Positions 1 through 5,230 of a stretch of DNA of 11,391 nucleotides are shown here, piece after piece (the stretch's first letter is position 1; each line of letters opens with the position of its first letter). The stretch comes from an uncultured Candidatus Saccharibacteria bacterium. GTDB lineage: Bacteria; Patescibacteriota; Saccharimonadia; Saccharimonadales; Saccharimonadaceae. Below the pieces are notes generated by a model. The model saw only the letters and a list, made by a program, of their open reading frames with translations. It was not told the origin of the DNA and did no database searches. The DNA is taken from positions 1 to 11,391 of the forward strand of contig CAMYZY010000017.1 in assembly GCA_947304075.1 (NCBI GenBank). The letters are read 5' to 3'. Both the position numbers and the translations under genes were made by a program.

Positions 1-65
1 CAGCCCGGTAGCGCGCACGCATGGGGTGCGTGAGGTCAGGAGTTCAAATCTCCTAGTCCCGACCA
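1..65 (+). tRNA. tRNA-Pro(GGG), 5' end cut by window edge
   Basis: This is the 3' part of a proline tRNA. The 5' acceptor strand and part of the D-stem lie before base 1. The anticodon stem CACGC/GCGTG closes a 7-base loop, ATGGGGT, whose central GGG reads CCC (and, by wobble, CCU) proline codons. The T-arm AGGAG-TTCAAAT-CTCCT is complete. The acceptor 3' strand (55-61) is followed by discriminator A62 and an encoded CCA (63-65). Ending in G72-A73 fits the C1-G72/A73 signature of bacterial tRNA-Pro, although C1 is outside the window. The identity follows from the anticodon and is secure. Confidence 0.93.
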
Positions 66-76
66 CAAAAAAAATT

Positions 77-147
77 CAGGGTGTGGCGCAGTTGGTAGCG
101 CTTTAGCGTAGGGACGCTGAGGCCGTCGGTTCAAGTCAGATTAATAG
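77..147 (+). pseudogene. Degenerate tRNA-Pro copy (tRNA pseudogene)
   Basis: Bases 77-101 are identical to 155-179 of the downstream tRNA-Pro(CGG), and 111-137 are identical to 189-215. The two copies sit at a constant offset of 78 bases. The copy is broken in two places. The nine bases 102-110 differ, so the best anticodon stem (TAGCG/CGCTG) closes a 6-base loop, TAGGGA, instead of 7. After 137 the T-stem has a mismatch, and the acceptor 3' strand, discriminator and CCA are replaced by AT-rich sequence. Without an acceptor stem it cannot be a working tRNA. It looks like a tandem duplication of tRNA-Pro(CGG) that has decayed; the right edge is approximate. Confidence 0.85.
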
Positions 148-154
148 TATTTAA

Positions 155-230
155 CAGGGTGTGGCGCAGTTGGTAGCGCGCAGCGTTCGGGACGCTGAGG
201 CCGTCGGTTCAAGTCCGATCACCCTGACCA
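155..230 (+). tRNA. tRNA-Pro(CGG)
   Basis: A complete 76-base cloverleaf. The acceptor CAGGGTG (155-161) pairs with CACCCTG (220-226). The D-stem is GCGC/GCGC with loop AGTTGGTA. The anticodon stem CAGCG/CGCTG has loop TTCGGGA, giving anticodon CGG. The T-stem is GTCGG/CCGAT with loop TTCAAGT. Discriminator A227 is followed by an encoded CCA (228-230). C1-G72 with A73 is the usual tRNA-Pro identity signature. Six T residues follow directly (231-236), so the acceptor region plus this T-run may also help end transcription. Confidence 0.96.
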
Positions 231-269
231 TTTTTTGTGTCACTAGAGTTGTATGGTATTGCGTTATCA

Positions 270-298
270 TTGACAAAATAGCGTAAGTATGATATAAT
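270..298 (+). promoter_or_regulatory. Promoter for the 357-977 gene (extended -10)
   Basis: TTGACA (270-275), a 17-base spacer, and TATAAT (293-298) preceded by TGA (290-292), which supplies the TG of an extended -10. Both hexamers match the sigma-70 consensus. The expected start is near 305, giving a leader of about 50 bases. Confidence 0.88.
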
Positions 299-305
299 CG
301 TCAGA

Positions 306-326
306 CAAGGCCTTTTTTGGCACTTG
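306..326 (+). promoter_or_regulatory. Stem-loop at the predicted mRNA 5' end
   Basis: CAAGGCC (306-312) pairs with GGC-A-CTTG (319-326) across a TTTTTT loop: seven base pairs with one bulged A. It begins about one base after the predicted transcription start of the 357-977 gene. It lacks a following T-run, so it is not a terminator. A 5'-end stability element is one possible role. Confidence 0.5.
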
Positions 327-356
327 ATGTACTTTTAGAGTAAAGGAGGGAAGAAT

Positions 357-977
357 GTGAATGATTTTAGGCAACGAGGCGCTAGGGTTCTGACTATAGT
401 AAGAAGTAGTACAGAAGAAACACAACATTCGACGAAAACAGCCTGTGTTAGCCCAATTGTCATCAAACGTTGGGGAAACGATGATAATGTGATAAGCATA
501 TCGTTCCATCTCAGTTACTTCACTATTCCAATTCTGGAGTTTGCTTTGGAAAAACTAGTCTATGGTGAAGATGGTATCTGGCAACTACGTAAACTGGATA
601 GAGAGCAAGATTCTGTTTATGCTGAATATCTTCTCGTATTATTAAAGAATTTTGGAAAAGATAGAGAAGAAACATTAACGGCCATAATCGGAAGAATTGT
701 AAAGGATGTGTATTTAGAAGAAATGCATTTCTGGAACGGTAACATTAAAGTCGCAGAACTCATTAAACCTCATAGTTATGAATTATCAGATGGGGCGAAT
801 ATTAACAACAAAACCGCTCGTGCTTTGTTATCCGCCAATATCACTACGACTGGTGATTTGACGAAACTGTCTAGAGACGAGATTTGCCGTATTCCTGGTA
901 TGACTACGGAAGAAGTAGTTAAGATAGAAAAAAGCCTTGCATCGCGAGGGTTGTTCTTAACCACGAAACTCTCCTAG
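357..977 (+). CDS. Orphan protein with C-terminal RNAP alpha-CTD-like domain
   Basis: A 206-residue protein. The GTG start at 357 is chosen because AGGAGG (344-349) sits 7 bases upstream; the ATG at 355 is followed immediately by TGA. Residues 1-140 are not recognised and show no signal peptide or membrane segment. Residues about 143-201 closely resemble the C-terminal domain of the RNA polymerase alpha subunit, with the pattern ITTTGDL, the helix-hairpin-helix stretch RDEICRIPGMTTEEVVKIEKSL, and the ending LASRGLFL (E. coli alpha has LASRGLSL). Of the known DNA contacts in E. coli alpha, R265 aligns with Lys and N268 with Arg, and the GKKS loop is GMTT. The domain may therefore contact DNA differently or act as a protein-docking module. 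It is too short and otherwise unlike RpoA to be the alpha subunit. It has its own promoter and terminator. A regulatory role is inferred. Confidence 0.85.
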   Translation: MNDFRQRGARVLTIVRSSTEETQHSTKTACVSPIVIKRWGNDDNVISISFHLSYFTIPILEFALEKLVYGEDGIWQLRKLDREQDSVYAEYLLVLLKNFGKDREETLTAIIGRIVKDVYLEEMHFWNGNIKVAELIKPHSYELSDGANINNKTARALLSANITTTGDLTKLSRDEICRIPGMTTEEVVKIEKSLASRGLFLTTKLS

Positions 978-985
978 TTACAATC

Positions 986-1015
986 AAAAAAGCCACCTTT
1001 AAAGGCGGCTTTTTT
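986..1015. terminator. Bidirectional terminator between convergent genes
   Basis: An A-tract, GCCACC, TTTAAA, GGCGGC and a T-tract form a near-perfect hairpin with one A/C mismatch. It has T-runs in both directions. It lies between the convergent 357-977 and 1017-2261 genes and can serve both. Confidence 0.9.
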
Positions 1016-1016
1016 C

Positions 1017-2261
1017 TTAGGCGTTAGCTTTTTCTTGAATATTACGTATTTGATTCCTTATTGATTCACCTCTATCCGCTGCTTCTGATGGTGGAGTCGC
1101 CTTAATGATCTGGCCAGTTAGATGAGCCAATCTTTCATACTCCTTGCTAATCGAAAGTAATGCTTTCGCCTTATCTTCAAAACTCATCCCTTCAACATTC
1201 ATTGCTTCTGCTTCTTTTTTCTTCATCATTCTTACGATCATCTTTTCTAATGTTTTTTCGTGTAGATAATCGTCTCCGCTTTGGTCATGATTCACGCTCA
1301 TTATCTCGCGTCTTTCGTCACCATTAACGGCGCCAGCCATTAGAAAAGTCTTTTTCCATGAATCGCCCATACTATCATCTACCAAAGCGTACATCGCAGC
1401 TTCTTTTCTCGGAGAAAACACAAATACGTGATTAGTGCTATTCTTTACCCATCTTAAAACTACAAGATTTTTGTAGGTCTCGGGATCTTTACCAACTTGT
1501 CCATTCGGATTGACGATAGTCTCAGTTGTGCCTATCCAGACTTGATTTGCATCATCACCTATTAAGTCTTCAACGATGTAGGCTTGGACTCCCGCTACAG
1601 TGTCGCCAGAGTAATCATCCATTTCTTCTCCGCCTACTGCAGCTTTTGCGGCTTTTTCGACCGCTTTATTTATGCTGTTCACTTTTTCTGTAGCATTGTC
1701 ACTTTGATTTATTGGCTCCATTTCCACTGCTGCAACACTGAGCAAGCGATATCTAGGATTACCGGGGTCCTTGTAGCGGTCACGAATCTCCATCCCTTTT
1801 TTAAAGACTTCTGCAAGTTTTTTGTCTTTTTCAGTTGTTTTAATTCTACTGGGTTGTAGCTCATGAATATTACTAGCTTCTTGCTTGTCGGCTTCTCCTT
1901 TATCGATTTCTTTCTCGTTGGCAATTATAGTTTCTTCTTCATCGTTAGCTGTAATTTTTTGCCCATCACCAAATAATTCGTCCCCAAAGCTCCTAAAATA
2001 GTCTTGTATTTTGGCTGGATCATCGACATAGCCTTGGAGCGGGTCGTCGTTATCTACCGTGTACCCACCATAATTTGTTTCTGTTTTGCTGTTTTGTTCT
2101 TTTTTGTGCAATGTTGCCTTATTTACTAAACGCCCGGTTTTCTCTGTTTTATCGAATTGTTGATTGATTATTTCATTTATTCTGGTTGGATCATTAACAT
2201 AGCCCTGGACTGGGTCATCATCATCAATCGTGTGTCCCCAATCTTTTTCACCTTCTTTCAT
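1017..2261 (-). CDS. Orphan acidic protein with N-terminal DDDPxQGYVxDP repeats
   Basis: A 414-residue protein of unknown function. AAAGGAG lies a few bases upstream of the ATG on the minus strand. Residues 8-28 and 65-85 are a duplicated motif: G-(H/Y)-T-(I/V)-D-(D/N)-DDP-(V/L)-QGYV-(N/D)-DP-(T/A)-(R/K)-I. The two copies are separated by a charged linker. Residues about 86-165 are strongly charged and probably disordered. Residues about 165-345 look folded, with strand-like stretches (around QVWIGTTETIV, NLVVLRWV, HVFVFSP). The tail, about 345-414, is helical and rich in Lys, Glu and Ala. No signal peptide or membrane helix is visible, so it should be cytoplasmic unless exported by an unusual route. 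The twin motif could be a short binding element for a partner; this is inference. I recognise no family. Confidence 0.8.
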   Translation of the reverse strand: MKEGEKDWGHTIDDDDPVQGYVNDPTRINEIINQQFDKTEKTGRLVNKATLHKKEQNSKTETNYGGYTVDNDDPLQGYVDDPAKIQDYFRSFGDELFGDGQKITANDEEETIIANEKEIDKGEADKQEASNIHELQPSRIKTTEKDKKLAEVFKKGMEIRDRYKDPGNPRYRLLSVAAVEMEPINQSDNATEKVNSINKAVEKAAKAAVGGEEMDDYSGDTVAGVQAYIVEDLIGDDANQVWIGTTETIVNPNGQVGKDPETYKNLVVLRWVKNSTNHVFVFSPRKEAAMYALVDDSMGDSWKKTFLMAGAVNGDERREIMSVNHDQSGDDYLHEKTLEKMIVRMMKKKEAEAMNVEGMSFEDKAKALLSISKEYERLAHLTGQIIKATPPSEAADRGESIRNQIRNIQEKANA

Positions 2262-2299
2262 AGTGCTCCTTTAAGAGTTAGTATTATTCTCATGCTTAC

Positions 2300-2328
2300 A
2301 TTATATCTCACAAATGTTTAAAAGTAAA
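2300..2328 (-). promoter_or_regulatory. Promoter for the 1017-2261 gene
   Basis: On the minus strand, TATAAT (2305-2300) has TTTACT (2328-2323; 4 of 6 matches to TTGACA) 17 bases upstream. It lacks the TGn extension seen at its neighbours. It predicts a leader of about 30 bases containing the Shine-Dalgarno AAAGGAG. Confidence 0.7.
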
Positions 2329-2374
2329 TAAATATATGGTGTTATTGAGCAGGTCTTGAGTTGTTATGTATGTA

Positions 2375-2403
2375 TTGACAAAATATTGAGTTTATGCTAT
2401 AAT
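2375..2403 (+). promoter_or_regulatory. Strong consensus promoter for the 2477-2866 gene
   Basis: TTGACA (2375-2380), a 17-base spacer ending in TGC, and TATAAT (2398-2403): a perfect sigma-70 consensus with extended -10. The 13 bases TTTATGCTATAAT are identical in the minus-strand promoter at 5600-5628. The 3' half closely matches the promoter at 3971-3999. Confidence 0.92.
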
Positions 2404-2412
2404 GATGTCTAT

Positions 2413-2431
2413 AGTCCTAATTGGATGGACT
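2413..2431 (+). promoter_or_regulatory. Stem-loop at the predicted mRNA 5' end
   Basis: AGTCC (2413-2417) pairs with GGACT (2427-2431) across a 9-base loop, starting about three bases after the predicted transcription start. It is short and could be chance, but its position matches the hairpins downstream of the promoters at 270 and 3971. Confidence 0.4.
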
Positions 2432-2476
2432 GGTATTTTAATCTAGTATTATTGTGTTTTCGAAGGGGGTGAAAAC

Positions 2477-2866
2477 ATGGTTGAATCGAATGTTCCTAGA
2501 GAAGGATTCAACATCCGTTCTCTTGGAGACTACCCGATTATCGTTTGCGAGAAGGTGCCTGTGGTTTCGGAACTGGCTGGTTCCTACGCTCGCGCTCAGG
2601 GTGGTTGTCCTGAACTTGGAATTTTCTTTTGGCCGAGGAGATTTGATGTCGACAGGTCAAAAATGCTCAATGTCTTGAACAGTCTCGTCTTTTATGATGA
2701 GTGCACTGCTTTTGACATTAGCAGATTACCGAGAGGAGATATTAGGATTTTCTTTAATCCGATCTATCATAATGAGCACGACAAGAACCGTGCAATAGAA
2801 AAGGTAGTTGAAGTGCTCCAAGATTCCCGGATTGATCTGACGGAAGATTTGCCAGAAGAATACTAG
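2477..2866 (+). CDS. Orphan 129-residue protein
   Basis: The start at 2477 is supported by a strong Shine-Dalgarno, AGGGGGTG (about 2464-2471), ahead of the ATG and by the consensus promoter upstream. An overlapping frame starting at 2454 has no such site. The protein is small, soluble and without signal or membrane segments. It alternates strand-like stretches (PIIVCE near 20-25, LGIFFWP near 48-53, DIRIFFNP near 88-95) with helices (63-71, 103-115). This suggests a compact alpha/beta domain. It has four Cys residues (24, 44, 76 and none clustered as a metal site beyond these), and I see no catalytic motif. It is a single-gene unit, closed by a strong terminator. I do not recognise the family; conservation of promoter and ribosome site argue that it is a real gene. 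Confidence 0.75.
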   Translation: MVESNVPREGFNIRSLGDYPIIVCEKVPVVSELAGSYARAQGGCPELGIFFWPRRFDVDRSKMLNVLNSLVFYDECTAFDISRLPRGDIRIFFNPIYHNEHDKNRAIEKVVEVLQDSRIDLTEDLPEEY

Positions 2867-2870
2867 TCTT

Positions 2871-2895
2871 ATAGCCCCGTTAGGGGCTATTTTTT
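2871..2895 (+). terminator. Intrinsic terminator after the 2477-2866 gene
   Basis: ATAGCCCC (2871-2878), loop GTTA, GGGGCTAT (2883-2890), then a T-tract: a perfect 8-bp stem starting five bases after the stop codon. Confidence 0.93.
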
Positions 2896-2899
2896 ATTG

Positions 2900-2908
2900 T
2901 GATATAAT
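2900..2908 (+). promoter_or_regulatory. Extended -10 promoter for the 2934-3890 gene
   Basis: TGA-TATAAT (2900-2908). The -35 position (about 2880-2885) reads TTAGGG, a poor match, and lies inside the preceding terminator stem. Activity would rest on the extended -10. The predicted start is near 2915, giving a short leader of about 20 bases with GGAGG. Confidence 0.7.
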
Positions 2909-2933
2909 TGAGAATGAAACGGAGGAAAGCCAA

Positions 2934-3890
2934 ATGAGAAACTGGGGAAATAGTTTTAGTAATCCGAATGTTCTGTCGCGAGAAGATAAGATGAGTATTA
3001 TTAGTTCGACTATGTATAGTAATCAGCCTACTTTTAGGGATTTTCGTAAGTGTGACGGTTTTTCGAACGAAGAGATTCAAAAGGATGAAAAGGAGCTTCG
3101 AAAGAAAATGAGTACGATTTCGCATAAAGATAGAGCTCCATCTGATGATATGTTTGCCGAGAGCATGGAACCTGTATTGGCGTATATTTTAAATGATCAA
3201 AGGCTATTGCCTTCTAGAGATGACAACTATTCATTTATGGCTAGTGAATATGACGATAAATGTAAGGGCACCGATATAGTTTTTGGGGTTATGAATAGAA
3301 ATAAGGATGGCCATTTGGTTTTTGCGGTAGATGTGGCTACCGGGACAAGAAGAGAAAATATTATGGAGAAGTTTAACAATAGTTACGACAAGTATAATGG
3401 GGTAACTGATTTGCATTATTGCATGCATGATGATCGGAAATGGAAGGAGCCAATGGCGCCACATTTTGTATTAGGAATGTCTCCAGCTAGTCAGGCAAAC
3501 GCTCTAGATAAGTTTGTATTTGAAGGTAATGAATTAAAGGGGCGCGAAAAGGATACGGAGCGTGATTTTATAGTTTTGTCTGAATTGTGCGAGCAGATAT
3601 ATTTGCATCTTGCTATGGTGAGAACAAGTTCTGAGCTATCAGAACTAAAAGAAGAAAAGACTAAAAAGCTAAAGGATTTTTTGATGGCAGTGAATGCTGG
3701 TTTGTACCGATTATTAGGTATCACGTCTAAGGAGTTTCCGGACAGTAAAAATAGAGAAAACGTGTTTAATGAACGCTATCAATCTATGGGAAAGAATCTT
3801 CAAAGGAAAGATGCTGTATACGCAAATATACTGGCAGAGACTTGGAAAAGAAGACATGCTACGATGGCAAAAATTACTTTAGAGAAGTAA
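2934..3890 (+). CDS. Orphan protein, possible degenerate PD-(D/E)XK-like core
   Basis: A 318-residue soluble protein. GGAGG (2921-2925) lies 8 bases before the ATG. No signal peptide or membrane helix is seen. The clearest motif is residues 107-138: an acidic DDK followed by KGTDIVFG, a short turn, then LVFAVDVATGT. A conserved-looking Asp (114) on a strand, then a second strand with Asp133-x-Ala, preceded by Glu79 on a helix, resembles the layout of PD-(D/E)XK nucleases. The expected Lys of the (D/E)xK motif is missing, so if the fold is right the enzyme may be inactive or use another residue. Residues 205-260 are helical with a charged, coiled-coil-like stretch (232-250). The fold assignment is weak inference; the gene itself is well supported. 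It starts directly after the terminator of the previous gene. Confidence 0.75.
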   Translation: MRNWGNSFSNPNVLSREDKMSIISSTMYSNQPTFRDFRKCDGFSNEEIQKDEKELRKKMSTISHKDRAPSDDMFAESMEPVLAYILNDQRLLPSRDDNYSFMASEYDDKCKGTDIVFGVMNRNKDGHLVFAVDVATGTRRENIMEKFNNSYDKYNGVTDLHYCMHDDRKWKEPMAPHFVLGMSPASQANALDKFVFEGNELKGREKDTERDFIVLSELCEQIYLHLAMVRTSSELSELKEEKTKKLKDFLMAVNAGLYRLLGITSKEFPDSKNRENVFNERYQSMGKNLQRKDAVYANILAETWKRRHATMAKITLEK

Positions 3891-3970
3891 ATGTAAACTA
3901 TATTTTTACAAATAATAGATGGTTTTTTCTCTGTTATTATATGTTTACTGTTAGTATTTATGTGCTATAC

Positions 3971-3999
3971 TTGACAAGTATTGAAGTTTGTGCTATAAT
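3971..3999 (+). promoter_or_regulatory. Strong consensus promoter for the 4218-5111 gene
   Basis: TTGACA (3971-3976), a 17-base spacer ending in TGC, and TATAAT (3994-3999). It is a perfect consensus with extended -10. From the spacer's AGTTT to TATAATGA it differs from the 2375-2403 promoter at very few positions, suggesting common origin or shared regulation. Confidence 0.92.
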
Positions 4000-4006
4000 G
4001 AATGCA

Positions 4007-4025
4007 TAATCTTTTATTGGGATTA
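4007..4025 (+). promoter_or_regulatory. Small stem-loop at the predicted mRNA 5' end
   Basis: TAATC (4007-4011) pairs with GATTA (4021-4025) across a 9-base loop, starting at about the predicted first transcribed base. It is weak and AT-rich, and is notable only because the promoters at 270 and 2375 have comparable hairpins in the same place. Confidence 0.35.
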
Positions 4026-4047
4026 AGAACATTAACTTTTCTGGATA

Positions 4048-4105
4048 AATTAATCGCAGAATAGGGTAGCTTTTTTGATAAGGAAATCCTATTCTGCGAT
4101 TGATT
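4048..4105 (+). promoter_or_regulatory. Large 20-bp hairpin in the 5' leader
   Basis: A perfect 14-bp core, AATCGCAGAATAGG (4052-4065) with CCTATTCTGCGATT (4088-4101), extends to 20 bp (4048-4067 with 4086-4105) using two G-U pairs. The 18-base loop contains a T6 run and AAGGA. No T-tract follows, so it is not an intrinsic terminator. In DNA it would equally be an inverted repeat able to bind a dimeric protein. It lies about 110 bases upstream of the start codon. It could be a regulatory RNA structure or operator for its own gene, or a remnant of a small mobile repeat. Confidence 0.8.
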
Positions 4106-4217
4106 ACCTAAATACAATAAGCGAGAGCGAAGAAAGCCTGCTTCTGGGTCAATTAAGTCGTTTTATATAGATTATGTTACAAAAAATTCGCAAAAAAAAT
4201 AAGAAGGAGAGTTCTGT

Positions 4218-5111
4218 ATGGGACCGAAAAGATTTGGAAATATAGACTGGATGGCAGGAAAGTGTGTTATCAATGCACTGTATAAGGAGAATTTTGAGAT
4301 TGGCATTCCGTTGCACAATTATGATGCGATGAGAAAGATCCTGAAAGATGCTTTTTCTGATGAAGAATATGCATTTTTCTGCGATTGTGTCGGTCTCGAT
4401 ACTCCAAGATTGGAGTACAAGGAAATTGCAGCCAAGCGCAATATGACTGAAGACGACGTGCGCTCGAGGGTTTTATCCGTTGTCAAGAAACTGAAGAAAA
4501 GTCGTAAGCAGCTCAAGGATCTCACGATGACCCTTGAAGAACTCGAAAACTGCGCTTTAGTGGCGGAAGACTCAAAGAAGAACTCTCGGGCAAAGGACCG
4601 CCAGATTGCGTCTCTGCAGAAGGAGATTGATAGTCTCAAGCGGACTAACCTGGAGCTGAGCGATTCCAAAGAGAAGCTCACTAAAGCTAATGATAAGCTG
4701 GATTATGAAAACGGTAAACTCGAAGATGCAAACGCAAGAATGCAGGAAGAGTTGAACGATTTTCGTGTTAAAGCGAATGAGTTGGCTTTTGAGTTACTTA
4801 AGCGGGGTTCGCTCAATGAGACCGTCAAAAATGCGTTCGACAAAACGCTTCATGAGATTGCGGAGCAGATTGCGGTCGCCAGGGAGGAATTCGTTGCTTC
4901 TCTGGAGAACAATAGCATAGTTGCTGCTGACGTCCTTAAGAAGTTCGATTTCTCTAGTGGAGCTGCAATTGCTCTGGCGAAAGCCAAAATCAATTCGATT
5001 GAGGAGTTATTGTCGTGCGATTTGCGTTCTCTGACCAGCCTGGTGGGGAAATCTTATGCCATTGAGATTAGCAATAAGCTTAAGGCGAGAGGTTTTCTTC
5101 TCAGGGCTTGA
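4218..5111 (+). CDS. Sigma-70 region 4-like HTH, coiled coil and RNAP alpha-CTD-like protein
   Basis: A 297-residue protein with three parts. Residues 46-95 resemble sigma-70 region 4: FSDEEYAFF, the hallmark GLD (59-61), EYKEIA, then MTEDDVRSRVLSVVKKLKKS, matching the region-4 helix-turn-helix that binds -35 elements. Residues about 100-195 are a charged heptad-like coiled coil, probably a dimerisation rod. Residues about 241-295 resemble the RNA polymerase alpha C-terminal domain (KINSIEELL, then SLTSLVGKSYAIEI, ending LKARGFLL). The key minor-groove Arg of E. coli alpha (R265) aligns with Gly and N268 with Ile, so classical UP-element binding looks lost. There is no region 2, so it cannot replace a full sigma factor. 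It is best read as a DNA-binding regulator or RNA polymerase-associated factor; the function is inferred. It is a single-gene unit with a strong promoter, a long structured leader and its own terminator. Confidence 0.88.
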   Translation: MGPKRFGNIDWMAGKCVINALYKENFEIGIPLHNYDAMRKILKDAFSDEEYAFFCDCVGLDTPRLEYKEIAAKRNMTEDDVRSRVLSVVKKLKKSRKQLKDLTMTLEELENCALVAEDSKKNSRAKDRQIASLQKEIDSLKRTNLELSDSKEKLTKANDKLDYENGKLEDANARMQEELNDFRVKANELAFELLKRGSLNETVKNAFDKTLHEIAEQIAVAREEFVASLENNSIVAADVLKKFDFSSGAAIALAKAKINSIEELLSCDLRSLTSLVGKSYAIEISNKLKARGFLLRA

Positions 5112-5149
5112 TTCTCCAACCGCTCACGTTGTTCATTGTATTTTTATCC

Positions 5150-5187
5150 AGAAAAGGCCGCGGGCTCATTTGTCCGCGGTCTTTTCT
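5150..5187 (+). terminator. Intrinsic terminator after the sigma4/alpha-CTD gene
   Basis: AGAAAAGGCCGCGG (5150-5163) pairs with CCGCGGTCTTTTCT (5174-5187) over a 10-base loop: 14 bp with one G-U pair and a T-rich 3' side. Confidence 0.9.
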
Positions 5188-5192
5188 TATGA

Positions 5193-5218
5193 AAAACCCG
5201 CCAATTTTGGCGGGTTTT
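5193..5218. terminator. Bidirectional terminator
   Basis: AAAACCCGCCAA (5193-5204) pairs with TTGGCGGGTTTT (5207-5218). The A and T tracts on both sides let it work in either direction. It lies 12 bases past the stop of the minus-strand 5231-5539 gene and backs up the terminator at 5150. Confidence 0.9.
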
Positions 5219-5230
5219 GGCTCTTAGCTG

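Larger units (their letters stand above)
3891..4217 (+). other. 327-base intergenic region and leader of the sigma4/alpha-CTD gene
   Basis: No convincing gene is seen. The first 80 bases are AT-rich, with only a weak AT hairpin (TGTAAA 3892-3897 / TTTACA 3905-3910) after the preceding stop and no clear terminator. The rest holds the promoter at 3971-3999, a small stem-loop near the predicted transcript start, a 20-bp hairpin (4048-4105), and the Shine-Dalgarno AAGGAG (4204-4209) 8 bases before the ATG at 4218. The predicted leader is about 210 bases, far longer than any other in the window. A short frame from the ATG near 4174 has no ribosome site and is not called. Confidence 0.8.

Noticed and set aside
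77..147. A third functional tRNA-Pro, reading AGG
   Set aside because: The anticodon stem only pairs with a 6-base loop and the 3' acceptor strand, discriminator and CCA are missing.
2454..2678. Overlapping frame starting at 2454
   Set aside because: It lacks a ribosome site and shares the sequence of the well-supported 2477-2866 gene, whose start has a strong Shine-Dalgarno and promoter.
4048..4105. Intrinsic terminator or known riboswitch in the leader
   Set aside because: No T-tract follows the stem, and I see no conserved core of a known riboswitch class. A structural element of unknown role is all that can be said.
4174..4245. Leader peptide ORF ahead of the sigma4/alpha-CTD gene
   Set aside because: It has no Shine-Dalgarno, runs out of frame into the main gene and has a lysine-rich sequence set by A-runs.
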